Of a DNA stretch of 64,000 nt, positions 34,790-44,690 are shown piece after piece. Positions within the stretch are counted from its first letter, which is position 1. Each line of letters opens with the position of its first letter. A model generated the notes under the pieces. That model was not told the DNA's origin and ran no database searches. It saw only the letters and a list, made by a program, of their open reading frames with translations. The position numbers were made by a program, and so were the translations under genes. This stretch comes from Streptomyces sp. NBC_00223 (GTDB lineage: Bacteria; Actinomycetota; Actinomycetes; Streptomycetales; Streptomycetaceae), in the NCBI RefSeq assembly GCF_036199905.1, contig NZ_CP108109.1:2768501-2832500 (forward strand). The letters are read 5' to 3'.

Positions 34790-36172
34790 ATGGCCCCCGT
34801 GGCTGACGCCTCCGCAGGGGCGGGCGGCGTCGCCGGCCCCGCCCCGCTCGCGCCGGGTCCCGTCAAGGGGCCCGGCGCCCGCCGCAGCATCATGGGCACC
34901 CGGCCGTGGGTGGCCGCGCTCTTCCTGCTGCCCGCGCTGGTGCTGCTGGGCGCGCTCGTGGCGTATCCGATCGGATTCACCGTCTACCGCAGCCTGTTCG
35001 ACGCGGACGGCAGCGGTTTCGTCGGGCTGAGGAACTTCGGCACGGTCTTCAGCGACCACGGCATTCTCACCGCGGTCCGCAACAACGCGATCTGGGTGGT
35101 CGTCGCGCCGACCGTGGCGACCGCGCTCGGCCTGGTCTTCGCGGTGCTCACCGAACGGGTCAGCTGGGGCACGGCGTTCAAGCTGGTCGTCTTCATGCCG
35201 ATGGCGATCTCCATGCTGGCTGCCGGGATCATCTTCCGGCTGGTGTACGAGCAGGACCCCTCGCGCGGGGTGGCCAACGCCGTGGTGGTGGCCGTGCACG
35301 ACACCTTCACCGACAACTCGGCCTATCCGGGGGCCCGGCCGCGGCCGAACAGCGACCTCGTACCGACCGCGGGCGGCTCCTTCACCTCCAAGTCGACGGC
35401 GAGCGTGGGCGCCGCGGCCGACCTCCCGCTGATCGGCATCCCGCAGAACAAGGTGCCCGCCGGGGCCCAGGACGCCAGACCGGCGCCGGCGAAGGCCGGT
35501 GCGGTGACCGGCACGGTCTGGCTGGACTTCCGGCCGGGCGGCACCGGTAAGCCCGGGGTGATCGACCCGGGCGAGAAGGCGCTGTCCGGGGTGAAGGTGG
35601 AGGCCGTCAAGGACGGCAGGGTGGTGGCGTCGGCCAAGTCCGGCAAGGACGGCACCTATACGCTGCCGGGCTCGGCGGCCGGCGCCCAACTGCGGCTCCC
35701 CGCGTCGAACTTCACCGGCAAGTACAACGGCATCAACTGGCTGGGCCCGGACCTGGTCACCCCCTCGATCATCGGCTCGTACGTGTGGATGTGGGCCGGC
35801 TTCGCCATGGTGCTGATCGCGGCGGGCCTGGCCGGGGTGCCGCGCGAACTGCTGGAACAGGCCCGGGTGGACGGCGCCGGCGAGTGGCAGGTCTTCCGCC
35901 GGATCACCGTGCCGCTGCTGGCCCCGGTGCTCGTCGTGGTGATGGTCACGCTGATGATCAACGTGCTCAAGATCTTCGACCTCGTCTACATCATCGCGCC
36001 GGGCAACACCCAGTCCGACGCGAACGTACTGGCCCTCCAGCTGTATCTGTCGTCCTTCGGCGGCGGCGACGACCAGGGCGTCGGCAGCGCGATCGGTGTG
36101 ATCCTGCTGCTGCTCGTGCTGCCCGTCATGATCTTCAACATCCGGCGGCTGCGCAGGGAGGCACGGCGATGA
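34790..36172 (+). CDS. Sugar ABC transporter permease with large extracytoplasmic insert
   Basis: This 460-residue protein is a MalF-type permease, about 150 residues longer than usual. Membrane segments at both ends are normal, and the EAA loop is seen in PRELLEQARVDGAGEWQVFRRITVPLL. Residues about 152-325 form an insert between membrane segments. Part of it (TGTVWLDFRPGGTGKPGVID, SGVKVEAVKDGRVVASAKSG, DGTYTLPG) looks like a Cna-B/carboxypeptidase-regulatory beta-sandwich. It probably contacts the binding protein or the cell wall, but that is inference. Its stop overlaps the next start as ATGA. Confidence 0.9.
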   Translation: MAPVADASAGAGGVAGPAPLAPGPVKGPGARRSIMGTRPWVAALFLLPALVLLGALVAYPIGFTVYRSLFDADGSGFVGLRNFGTVFSDHGILTAVRNNAIWVVVAPTVATALGLVFAVLTERVSWGTAFKLVVFMPMAISMLAAGIIFRLVYEQDPSRGVANAVVVAVHDTFTDNSAYPGARPRPNSDLVPTAGGSFTSKSTASVGAAADLPLIGIPQNKVPAGAQDARPAPAKAGAVTGTVWLDFRPGGTGKPGVIDPGEKALSGVKVEAVKDGRVVASAKSGKDGTYTLPGSAAGAQLRLPASNFTGKYNGINWLGPDLVTPSIIGSYVWMWAGFAMVLIAAGLAGVPRELLEQARVDGAGEWQVFRRITVPLLAPVLVVVMVTLMINVLKIFDLVYIIAPGNTQSDANVLALQLYLSSFGGGDDQGVGSAIGVILLLLVLPVMIFNIRRLRREARR

Positions 36173-37101
36173 GCGCGGAGCCCGCGGTGAACCCGGGTGT
36201 GGGCGCGGAGGTGCCCGCGGCGCCCAGGACGAAGGCGGCGGGACGGCCGCGGCCGGGGATCGCGGCCCGGCTGGCGGCCCGGGCGAGCGGCGGTGTGCTG
36301 CGGATCGCGCTGCTGCTGGTGGCGCTCTTCTGGCTGCTGCCGACGCTCGGCCTGCTGCTGTCCTCGCTGCGCACCCCGGCGGACATCTCGGCGAGCGGCT
36401 GGTGGAAGGTCTTCACCTCGCCCTTGCAGCTGACGGTCAGCAACTACCGCACCCTGCTGGGCAACCACGCCATCACCGACTCGCTGGTGAACACGGCGCT
36501 GATCACCGTCCCGACCACCGTGCTGGTCGTGGTGATCGGGTCGCTGGCCGGGTACGCCTTCGCGTGGATGGACTTCCGCGGCCGGGACTGGTGGTTCCTC
36601 GCGGTGGTGGCGATGCTCGTCGTGCCGGTGCAGGTGGCGCTGGTGCCGGTGGCCCGGCTCTTCGGCGAGATCGGCATCTTCGGCGACATCTCCGGGGTGG
36701 TGCTCTTCCACACCGCCTTCGGGCTGCCGTTCGCGATCTTCCTGCTGCGGAACTTCTTCGCGGAGATCCCGCGCGAACTGCTGGAGGCGGGCCGGCTGGA
36801 CGGCGCGGGCGAACTGCGGCTGTTCCTGCGGGTGGTGATGCCGCTGGGCGGGCCGGCCATCGCGTCGCTGGGCATCTTCCAGTTCCTGTGGGTGTGGAAC
36901 GACATGCTGGTCGCGCTGATCTTCGCGGACAGCGGTTCGCAGCCGATCACGGTGGCACTCCAGCAGCAGGTGCGGCAGTTTGGCAACAACATCGACATTC
37001 TGGCGCCGGGCGCCTTCGTGTCGATGGTGATCCCGCTGGCGGTCTTCTTCGCCTTCCAGCGGCAGTTCGTCTCCGGGGTGATGGCGGGGGCGGTGAAGTA
37101 G
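36169..37101 (+). CDS. Sugar ABC transporter permease, MalG type
   Basis: This 310-residue protein has six membrane segments and the EAA loop IPRELLEAGRLDGAGELRLFLRVVMPL. It overlaps the previous gene by 4 bp (ATGA), showing translational coupling. The ATG at 36169 is preferred; upstream frame sequence is a shadow of the first permease. No ATP-binding subunit is encoded in the operon, so it probably uses a shared ATPase such as MsiK, as many Streptomyces sugar importers do. Confidence 0.92.
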   Translation: MSAEPAVNPGVGAEVPAAPRTKAAGRPRPGIAARLAARASGGVLRIALLLVALFWLLPTLGLLLSSLRTPADISASGWWKVFTSPLQLTVSNYRTLLGNHAITDSLVNTALITVPTTVLVVVIGSLAGYAFAWMDFRGRDWWFLAVVAMLVVPVQVALVPVARLFGEIGIFGDISGVVLFHTAFGLPFAIFLLRNFFAEIPRELLEAGRLDGAGELRLFLRVVMPLGGPAIASLGIFQFLWVWNDMLVALIFADSGSQPITVALQQQVRQFGNNIDILAPGAFVSMVIPLAVFFAFQRQFVSGVMAGAVK

Positions 37102-37646
37102 CCCTCGGGGCCCGGCGGCGAGGGCTGCGGCGGGGTGGCCGGACCCCCGCCGCCGCGGGCCGGGAGCGGGCCTTCGGCGGCGGGGCTTCGGCGGCAGGGC
37201 TTCGGCGGCAGGGCTTCGCGAGCGCGGGTCCGGGCCGTCCGCGCGGTCCGCGCGGGTCCGCTCGGTCCGGCGCGCGGGGGGCGGGTGAGCCGCCGCTGCG
37301 GGCCGGGAACCACCCTTCGTGGTCGGGTCCGGCCACCGCGTCGACCGTCGCGGGCGGTGCTCCGGGCCCCGCGTGAGCCGAGCCTGGGCCTTCGCGGGCC
37401 GGGGCCCGGGCCTTCGCGCGGCCCAGGGCGTCGACCGTCGCGGGCGGGGCTCCGGGGCTTCGCGGGCAGGGCTCCGGCCGTCGCGCGGGGCCCGGTCTGG
37501 GCCTTCGCAGGCCGGACCTGGGCCTTCGCGCGGCCCGGTCCGGGGCCCCGGGCGAACCGCCTTTCCGGACCGCCCAGTTGGCTGATCCGGACGGCCCGGC
37601 TGACGGGCCGTCCGGGTAGCATCGGGGACCGTTCGCCTACCGGGGG
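37102..37646. repeat. 545-bp GC-rich spacer with 15-bp and 91-bp repeats
   Basis: Three 15-bp units of the type GGCTTCGGCGGCAGG lie at 37170-37214. A longer unit starting GCGTCGACCGTCGCGGGCGG occurs at 37338 and 37429 (period 91 bp), each followed by GGGCCTTCGCG repeats. No gene is supported. A TAGCAT at 37617-37622 may be the -10 element of the kinase that starts at 37647. Confidence 0.7.
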
Positions 37647-39530
37647 GTGCCTGACATCGCCAGTCACGACCACAGCAGTCCGCTCCAGCCGCTCGGCCCG
37701 CAGGACCCGCGTGAGCAAGCCGGTTACCGGCTGCGTGCCCGGATCGGAGAGGGCGGGATGGGCACCGTCTATCTCAGCCACACCCGCGGCGGCCAGCCCG
37801 TCGCGCTGAAGGTCATCCGGCGTGAATACGCCCAGGACGAGGAGTTCCGCCGCCGCTTCCAGCAGGAGGTGCAGGCCGCCCGGCGGGTCCAGGGCTACCA
37901 CGTGGTGCCCGTCGTCGACCACGACACCACCGGCGACCTGCCCTGGCTGGCCACCGACTACGTACCCGGGCTGCCGCTCGACGAGGCGCTGACCCGGTAC
38001 GGCGCGCTGCCGCTGGCCGCCGTGCTGCAACTGACGGGATGCGCGGCCGAGGCGCTGCGCGCGGTGCACGCGGCCGGTGTGATCCACCGCGACCTCAAGC
38101 CCAGCAATGTCCTGCTCGCCGCCAACGGCCCCTGGGTGATCGACTTCGGGATCGCCCGCGCCGCCGACTCCACCCAGCTCACCCGTAGCGGGAAGCTGAT
38201 CGGCACCCCGCAGTTCATGTCGCCCGAGCACGCCAACGGGCAGCCGCTCAGCCCGGCCACCGATGTCTTCTCGCTCGGCCTGATCGCGGCGCTCTCCTCC
38301 ACCGGCCGTCATCCGTACGGGGACGCGGGCGCGATCACCCTCGCCACGAAGATCGCCAACACCGCGATACAGCCGCCCGACCTGTCCCGTTACCCCGAGG
38401 CGCTGCGGCCACTGCTGGAACGATGTCTGTCCGCCGACCCGGCCGCCCGGCCCAGCCCCGCCGAACTGGCCGCGCTGTGCGAGCAGGCCGCCGGCCGGTC
38501 GCTGCGCGACTTCACCGACTGGCTGCCGGAGCCGGTCGCGACCCAGATCGTACGGCGGCAGGCCGCGGCGCAGTTGCCGCCCGGGCCCGAACTGCCCGCG
38601 CCGCCGTATCCGCCGGGCCCGACGGCCTATCAGGCGGCCGCGCAGAGCGGCTATCCCTCCGGGGCGCCGAGCGGCTACCCGTCCGGGCTGCGGACCTCGT
38701 ATCCGCCGGGGCCCGGGACCGGAGTTCCGGCCGGGTCTGCGACGGGGGCGCCGCCCGCGCAGGGGCCGCTCGTACCGCCGCAGGGGCCGCCGTCCTTCCC
38801 GCCCACCGGAACGCCCTCGTCCGGGCGGGCGCGGAAGCTGACGGCGGTGGGCGGCGGGGTGGTCGCCCTGGTCCTCGCGGTGACGCTGACCTATGTGCTC
38901 ACGCGGCCGGACCACGATGCCGGCGTCTCGACGGCCGGCCCGACCGGCGCCCCCGTCGCCACCACGACGGACTCCCCGCGGCCGACGACGACGGCGCCGG
39001 ACGACGAACCCGCCACGACCCCGGCGACGGACGCCCCCGTGACGGACACACCGCCGGCCGGCGGAGAGCCGCAGGTGCTCATCCGCGACCGCAAGTTCGT
39101 GATCCGCTCCCCCGCCTTCAACAGCGGTACGCATGTCGAGCTCGACCGGGCCACCGTCGACCCGAACGGCACGATCGGCGACACCAAGGCCTTCGAGATC
39201 GAGTACCAGGACTGGGTGGACGACAGCATGCGTTTCCTCACCACCTTCGGCAAGGCGGAAGGGACCACGTACGAAGCGTGCCGGACAGGGGTCGGCGCGG
39301 ACGCGCTGCCGGGCGAGATCTTCAAGAAGGACCTGGACGACGACAAGTACTTCACCAAGGGCACGGTGCTCTGCACGGTGACCTCCGACGGCAATCTGGC
39401 GATGCTGCGGATCACCGGCGAGACACCGTCCGACGACAGCGGACTGACCTCGCCGATGCCGAGCTACACCACGCTGCTGACGGTCTGGAGGCTGCCGGAC
39501 TCGACGTCGCAGTCGCCAGGCTCCGGCTGA
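37647..39530 (+). CDS. Ser/Thr protein kinase with single membrane segment
   Basis: This 627-residue protein has a Hanks-type kinase domain (about residues 25-290: GEGGMGTVY, ALKVIRREY, HRDLKPSN, DFGIARA). A Pro/Gly/Tyr-rich linker with repeats such as SGYPSGAPSGYPSG follows, then one membrane segment near 397-419 (VGGGVVALVLAVTLTYVLT) and an outer domain of about 130 residues with two cysteines. The outer domain (HVELDRATVDPNGTIGD, DWVDDSMRFLTTFGKAEG) is not one I recognise. The GTG at 37647 is the assumed start; its ribosome site is poor, so the start may lie further in. It is the third such kinase here. Confidence 0.88.
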   Translation: MPDIASHDHSSPLQPLGPQDPREQAGYRLRARIGEGGMGTVYLSHTRGGQPVALKVIRREYAQDEEFRRRFQQEVQAARRVQGYHVVPVVDHDTTGDLPWLATDYVPGLPLDEALTRYGALPLAAVLQLTGCAAEALRAVHAAGVIHRDLKPSNVLLAANGPWVIDFGIARAADSTQLTRSGKLIGTPQFMSPEHANGQPLSPATDVFSLGLIAALSSTGRHPYGDAGAITLATKIANTAIQPPDLSRYPEALRPLLERCLSADPAARPSPAELAALCEQAAGRSLRDFTDWLPEPVATQIVRRQAAAQLPPGPELPAPPYPPGPTAYQAAAQSGYPSGAPSGYPSGLRTSYPPGPGTGVPAGSATGAPPAQGPLVPPQGPPSFPPTGTPSSGRARKLTAVGGGVVALVLAVTLTYVLTRPDHDAGVSTAGPTGAPVATTTDSPRPTTTAPDDEPATTPATDAPVTDTPPAGGEPQVLIRDRKFVIRSPAFNSGTHVELDRATVDPNGTIGDTKAFEIEYQDWVDDSMRFLTTFGKAEGTTYEACRTGVGADALPGEIFKKDLDDDKYFTKGTVLCTVTSDGNLAMLRITGETPSDDSGLTSPMPSYTTLLTVWRLPDSTSQSPGSG

Positions 39531-39609
39531 GAGCCGGGTCCCCGGCCCTGGCCCCGGGACCGAGGCCGGCGGGCCGGGGCCCGGTCAGGGGGTCCCGGCC
39601 CGCGGCCGC

Positions 39610-39649
39610 GGTGGGACCGTACGCCCGGATCGCGGCGTACGGTCCCACC
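39610..39649. terminator. Perfect bidirectional hairpin between kinase and NAD-GDH genes
   Basis: GGTGGGACCGTACGCC at 39610-39625 is perfectly complementary to GGCGTACGGTCCCACC at 39634-39649 with an 8-base loop. It lies between convergent genes and ends 9 bp before the gdh stop codon. Confidence 0.85.
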
Positions 39650-39658
39650 GGTGACCGC

Positions 39659-42600
39659 CTAGTGGTGGGTGCGCAGCAGCGTGCGGAACGTCCGCATCGC
39701 CACCGACAGGCTGGCCAGGTCGAACTCCTCCGCGCTCTGGATCTCCTCCAGGGTGGTGCGGGCCCGGTTGATCAGCCCGGAGTTCTGCTCCTCCCACGCC
39801 TGGAAGCGGTGCTCGGGCGAGGCCCCCGCGTTCCCTGCGGACAGCACATCCGCGGTGAGCGCCGCGTGCGCCGCGAAAAGGTCCTCGCGGATCGCCGCGC
39901 GGGCCATGGACTGCCAGCGGTCGTCACGCGGCAACTGGCCGATCCGGTCGAGCAGCTGGGTGATCTGCAGCCGGTCGGCGAGGTCGAAGTAGACCTCGGC
40001 GACGTCCAGGGGCTCCTTGTCGGCGCGGTGGGCCACGTCGACGATGTCCAGGATCGGGAAGGCCGAGGACAGGCCCGCGACCCGGGTGGCCAGGTCCTCC
40101 GGCACCCCGGCGCCGGTCATCTCGTCGTGCACCGACTGGTACCACTCCAGGTCGGCGCCGCGCAGCAGCTTCGGCAGCTGCGGCCAGACCGTGGTCACGC
40201 CCTGGCTGAAGAAGTCGATGGTCTCGGCGATCCGGAGCGGCTGGAGGCGGTTGTTGAGCAGCCAGCGGGTGCCGCGCTCGACCAGCCGCCGCGAGTGCAG
40301 CCGGATACGGGTGAGCACTTCGGCCGGGACGGTGTTGTCCAGCGACTCGGCCTCGTCCCAGATCTGCGCGAGGCCGAAGATCGCGCGGGCCGAGATGTGC
40401 GCCCTGACGATCTCCTCGGTGGTCGCGCCGATCTCCTCGCGGAACCGGTGCAGGAAGGTGGTGCCGCCGGAGTTGACGGTGTCGTTGACGAGAACGGTGG
40501 TGACGATCTCGCGGTGCAGCGCGTGGTTGTCGATCTGCTGCTCGAACCGCTCGCGCAGCGGCACCGGGAAGTACGCGTGCAGCAGGGAGCGCAGGTAGGG
40601 GTCGTCCGGCAGCTCGGTCTGGATCAGCTCGTCGGCGACGGTGATCTTGGCGTAGGCGAGGACCACCGCCATCTCCGGCTGGGTCAGACCCTGCCCGGCG
40701 ACCAGCCGCTCCCTGATCTGCCGGTCGGTGGGCAGGAACTCCAGTGCGCGGTCGAGACGGCCGTCGCGCACCAGACGGCGGATGAAGCGTTGGTGTGCAT
40801 GGAGCAAACTCCGCGTCTGCGCCATGCTGTTGGCGAGTGCGACGTTCTGCGCGTAGTTGTTGCGCAGGACGAGGTTGCCCACCTCGTGGGTCATCTCGGC
40901 GAGCAGGGTGTTGCGCTGCTTGACCGTGAGGTCGCCCTCGGCGACCACGCTGTTGAGCAGCACCTTGATGTTGACCTCGTGGTCCGAGGCGTCGACACCG
41001 GCGCTGTTGTCGATGGCGTCGGTGTTGATCCGGCCGCCGGTTCCCTCGGGGCCGCCGGAGCGGGCGAACTCGATCCGGCCGAGCTGGGTGAAGCCCAGGT
41101 TGCCGCCCTCGCCGACCACCTTGACCCGCAGGTCGGCGCCGTCGATGCGGATCGCGTCGTTGGCCTTGTCGCCGACGTCCGCGTTCGACTCGGTGGACGC
41201 CTTGACGTAGGTGCCGATGCCGCCGTTCCACAGCAGGTCGACCGGGGCCCGCAGGATCGCCTTCATCAGCTCGGCGGGGGTGAGCTTGGGGGTACTGCTC
41301 TCGATCCCGAGCGCGGCGCGGACCTGCGCGTTGACCGGGACCGCCTTGGCCGTACGGGGGTAGACCCCGCCGCCGTGGGAGATCAGCGAGGTGTCGTAGT
41401 CGGCCCACGAGGAGCGCGGCAGCTCGAAGAGCCGGCGCCGCTCGGCGTAGGAGGTGGCGGCGTCCGGCTTGGGGTCGAGGAAGATGTGCCGGTGGTCGAA
41501 GGCGGCGACCAGGCGGATGTGCTCGGACAGCAGCATGCCGTTGCCGAAGACGTCGCCGGACATGTCGCCGATGCCGACGACCGTGAAGTCCTCTTCCTGG
41601 GTGTTGTGGCCGGTCTCGCGGAAGTGCCGCTTCACCGACTCCCAGGCGCCGCTGGAGGTGATGGCCATCTTCTTGTGGTCGTAGCCGACCGAGCCGCCGG
41701 AGGCGAAGGCGTCGCCGAGCCAGAAGCCGTAGGAGACGGCGACCTCGTTGGCGATGTCGGAGAAGGCCGCGGTGCCCTTGTCCGCGGCGACCACCAGATA
41801 GGTGTCGTCCTCGTCGTGCCTGACCACGTCACGCGGGGGCACGACCTCGCCGCCGACCAGGTTGTCGGTGATGTCGAGCAGACCGGAGATGAACGTCTTG
41901 TACGACGAGATGCCCTCGGCGAGCCAGGCGTCGCGGTCGACGGCCGGGTCGGGCAGCCGCTTGCCGACGAAGCCGCCCTTGGCGCCGACCGGCACGATGA
42001 CGGTGTTCTTCACCATCTGGGCCTTGACCAGGCCGAGCACCTCGGTACGGAAGTCCTCCCGGCGGTCGGACCAGCGCAGCCCGCCGCGGGCGACCTTGCC
42101 GAACCGCAGATGGACGCCCTCGACCCGCGGCGAGTACACCCAGATCTCGAACGCCGGGCGGGGCGCGGGCAGATCGGGGATCGCCTGCGGGTCGAACTTC
42201 ATCGACAGGTAGGGGTGCGGCCGGCCCTCGGCGTCACGCTGGAAGTAGTTGGTGCGCAGCGTGGCCTTGATGAGGGTGAGGAAGGCCCGCAGGATACGGT
42301 CCTCGTCCAGGCTCGCGACCTGGTCGAGGGCGCCGTCCAGTTCCTCCAGGATGCCGTCGGTCAGCTCGCTGCCGGCCCGCTGGTGGTCGGGCGAGAGCCG
42401 GGCCTGGAAGAGATTGACCAGCAGCCGGGTGGTGTGGACGTTGGTGCTGAGGGTGTCCTCCATGTAGTCCTGGCTGAAGGTGGACCCGGCCTGCCGCAGG
42501 TACTTGGCGTAGGCCCGCAGCACCATCGCCTGCCGCCAGTCCAGCCCGGCGCGCAGCACCAGGGAGTTGAAGCCGTCGTTCTCCGCCCGGTCGGTCCAGG

Positions 42601-44614
42601 TGGCGGAGAACGCCTCCTGGAAGCGCTCACGGGCGTCGTCGCCGAGGTCGCCGAGCGCCGGGTCGAGACGCAGCCCGAAGTCGTAGACCCAGGCGCGGGA
42701 GTTGTCGGAGCGGCGCAGCGCGTAGGGCCGCTCGTCGACGACCTCGACGCCCAGCTGCTGGAGCACCGGCAGCACCGCGGACAGCGAGACGGGCGCGCCG
42801 GTGCGGTAGATCTTGAAGCGGCGCTCCTCGGGGGAGGCGCCGACCGGCTCGTACAGGCTCAGGGTGAAGTCGTCGTCACCGAGGCCGACGATGTGCTGGA
42901 GGTCGGCGACGGCGACCCGGGGGGTGAAGTCCGCGCGGTAGCCGTCGGGGAATGCCTGCGCGTAGCGGCGGCCGAGTTCGGCCGCGCGCTCCTCGCCGCA
43001 CTCGGCGGTGAGTGCCTCGGTGAATCCGTCGGCCCAGGAGCGGGTGGCGTCCGACAGGCGGTTCTCGATCCGCTCGACATCGGCGTCGGTCAGCTCGGGC
43101 AACGGGGTGCCGGGGTCGACCCGGATCACGAAGTGCAGCCGGGAGAGCACCGATTCGGTGTTCCAGGCGGTGAAGTCCGCGTTACGGCCGCCCAGCTCCT
43201 CCTGGAGGATGTGGGTCAGCCGCATCCGCACCTCGGTGGTGTAGCGGTCGCGCGGCAGGTAGACCAGGGCGGAGAAGTAGCGGCCGTACTCGTCCTGGCG
43301 CAGGAACAGCCGCAGCTTGCGGCGCTCCTGGAGGTAGAGCACGCTCGTGGCGATCGACCGCAGCTCGTCGACGGGCGTCTGGAACAGCTCGTCGCGGGGG
43401 TAGGTCTCCAGGATCTGCAGCAGATCACGGCCGTCGTGGCTGAGCGGGGTGAACCCGGCGCCGTCCAGCACCTCGTCCACCTTGCGGCGGATGACCGGGA
43501 CCCGGCGGATGGACTCGGTGTAGGCCGCGGACGAGAACAGGCCGAGGAAGCGGCGCTCGCCGGTCACATTGCCGTCGGCGTCGAACTTCTTGACGCCGAC
43601 GTAGTCCAGGTACGAGGGGCGGTGCACGGTGGAGCGGCTGTTGGCCTTGGTGAGGATCAGCAGCTTGTGCTCGCGGGCCTTGGCCCGGGCGTCGGCCGAC
43701 AGCCGGCTGAACGACAGGGAGCCGGGGTGCCCGGGGTGGGTGCCGTCGGCGTCCCGGTGCACCGGGTCGGAGCGCAGGATGCCCAGACCCGTGCCGGGCA
43801 CCGCGGACAGCACGTCCTCGGGCGTGCCGTCGGCGCCGGTCTCGCTGATCAGCTCGTACTCGCGGTAGCCGAGGAAGGTGAAGTGGTCGTCGCAGAGCCA
43901 GCGCATCAGCTCCACGGCCTCGCCGGACTCCTGCTCGGGCAGCGGCGGCGGGGTGGCGGCCAGCTCGTCGGCGATGGAGAGCGCGGCCTGCCGCATCTTC
44001 GTCCAGTCCTCGACGGACTCGCGTACGTCGGAGAGCACCCGGCGGAGATCGGCGGTGATCTCCTTGAGGTCGGCCCGGTTGGTCTCGCGGTCGATCTCGA
44101 CGTGGATCCAGGACTCGACGAGAACATCGTGCGGGCGCGGCTCGTCGTCCGAGCCGTTGGCGGAGGTGAGCACTTCCAGGAGCTTGCCCGTGACATCACG
44201 GCGGACCCGGAACTGCGGGTGGACGACGACATGCATCGCCCGGTCGGCCTGGGTGAGGGCGTTGGTCACCGAGTCGACGAGGAAGGGCATGTCGTCGGTG
44301 ACGATCTCGACGACGGTGTGGCTGCACTGCCACCCGTTCTCCTCGACCGTCGGGGTGTGGACCCGGACGTTCGCGGTGCCCTGGGGGCGTACCTCCGCGA
44401 GCCGGTAGTGGGAGAGCGCCGCGCCGAAGACGTCGTCCGGGTCGCGGTCGACCAGGTCCTCGGGTGCGCTGTGCAGGTAGTAACGCTGGAGAAACGCCGT
44501 CAGCGCCTCTGCGTCGAGGCCCTGGCCGGGTAGTCCTCCCGTCGGGCTGTTCTCACCGACCCGGGCTGCCCGTTCCAGCAGCTCGGCCTTGGTTTCGTCC
44601 AGCTTGGTCTGCAT
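39659..44614 (-). CDS. gdhB: NAD-specific glutamate dehydrogenase, large 180-kDa class
   Basis: This 1,651-residue enzyme should deaminate glutamate to 2-oxoglutarate with NAD. Length and composition fit the L_180 class first described in Streptomyces. The N-terminal half carries ACT-like regulatory regions (VEIVTDDMPFLVDSVTNALT). The catalytic region holds GGLRWSDRREDFRTEVLGLV and then KAQMVKNTVIVPVGAKGGF, near residue 850, with a Rossmann part after it. The ATG at 44614 begins the usual MQTKLDETKAELL. It is a catabolic or nitrogen-balancing enzyme. Overlapping inverted repeats lie upstream. Confidence 0.96.
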   Translation of the reverse strand: MQTKLDETKAELLERAARVGENSPTGGLPGQGLDAEALTAFLQRYYLHSAPEDLVDRDPDDVFGAALSHYRLAEVRPQGTANVRVHTPTVEENGWQCSHTVVEIVTDDMPFLVDSVTNALTQADRAMHVVVHPQFRVRRDVTGKLLEVLTSANGSDDEPRPHDVLVESWIHVEIDRETNRADLKEITADLRRVLSDVRESVEDWTKMRQAALSIADELAATPPPLPEQESGEAVELMRWLCDDHFTFLGYREYELISETGADGTPEDVLSAVPGTGLGILRSDPVHRDADGTHPGHPGSLSFSRLSADARAKAREHKLLILTKANSRSTVHRPSYLDYVGVKKFDADGNVTGERRFLGLFSSAAYTESIRRVPVIRRKVDEVLDGAGFTPLSHDGRDLLQILETYPRDELFQTPVDELRSIATSVLYLQERRKLRLFLRQDEYGRYFSALVYLPRDRYTTEVRMRLTHILQEELGGRNADFTAWNTESVLSRLHFVIRVDPGTPLPELTDADVERIENRLSDATRSWADGFTEALTAECGEERAAELGRRYAQAFPDGYRADFTPRVAVADLQHIVGLGDDDFTLSLYEPVGASPEERRFKIYRTGAPVSLSAVLPVLQQLGVEVVDERPYALRRSDNSRAWVYDFGLRLDPALGDLGDDARERFQEAFSATWTDRAENDGFNSLVLRAGLDWRQAMVLRAYAKYLRQAGSTFSQDYMEDTLSTNVHTTRLLVNLFQARLSPDHQRAGSELTDGILEELDGALDQVASLDEDRILRAFLTLIKATLRTNYFQRDAEGRPHPYLSMKFDPQAIPDLPAPRPAFEIWVYSPRVEGVHLRFGKVARGGLRWSDRREDFRTEVLGLVKAQMVKNTVIVPVGAKGGFVGKRLPDPAVDRDAWLAEGISSYKTFISGLLDITDNLVGGEVVPPRDVVRHDEDDTYLVVAADKGTAAFSDIANEVAVSYGFWLGDAFASGGSVGYDHKKMAITSSGAWESVKRHFRETGHNTQEEDFTVVGIGDMSGDVFGNGMLLSEHIRLVAAFDHRHIFLDPKPDAATSYAERRRLFELPRSSWADYDTSLISHGGGVYPRTAKAVPVNAQVRAALGIESSTPKLTPAELMKAILRAPVDLLWNGGIGTYVKASTESNADVGDKANDAIRIDGADLRVKVVGEGGNLGFTQLGRIEFARSGGPEGTGGRINTDAIDNSAGVDASDHEVNIKVLLNSVVAEGDLTVKQRNTLLAEMTHEVGNLVLRNNYAQNVALANSMAQTRSLLHAHQRFIRRLVRDGRLDRALEFLPTDRQIRERLVAGQGLTQPEMAVVLAYAKITVADELIQTELPDDPYLRSLLHAYFPVPLRERFEQQIDNHALHREIVTTVLVNDTVNSGGTTFLHRFREEIGATTEEIVRAHISARAIFGLAQIWDEAESLDNTVPAEVLTRIRLHSRRLVERGTRWLLNNRLQPLRIAETIDFFSQGVTTVWPQLPKLLRGADLEWYQSVHDEMTGAGVPEDLATRVAGLSSAFPILDIVDVAHRADKEPLDVAEVYFDLADRLQITQLLDRIGQLPRDDRWQSMARAAIREDLFAAHAALTADVLSAGNAGASPEHRFQAWEEQNSGLINRARTTLEEIQSAEEFDLASLSVAMRTFRTLLRTHH

Positions 44615-44690
44615 GTTCTCTGACTCCTGTCGCGCGCCGTTGCGTGACGTCGGGTGATGGCACGACGTCCCGTGACGCGGGGTTTCCGCT

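Noticed and set aside
38423..44533. A 2,036-codon open frame on the plus strand opposite the NAD-GDH gene
   Set aside because: It is an antisense shadow created by high GC at third positions; the opposite strand carries a clear enzyme.
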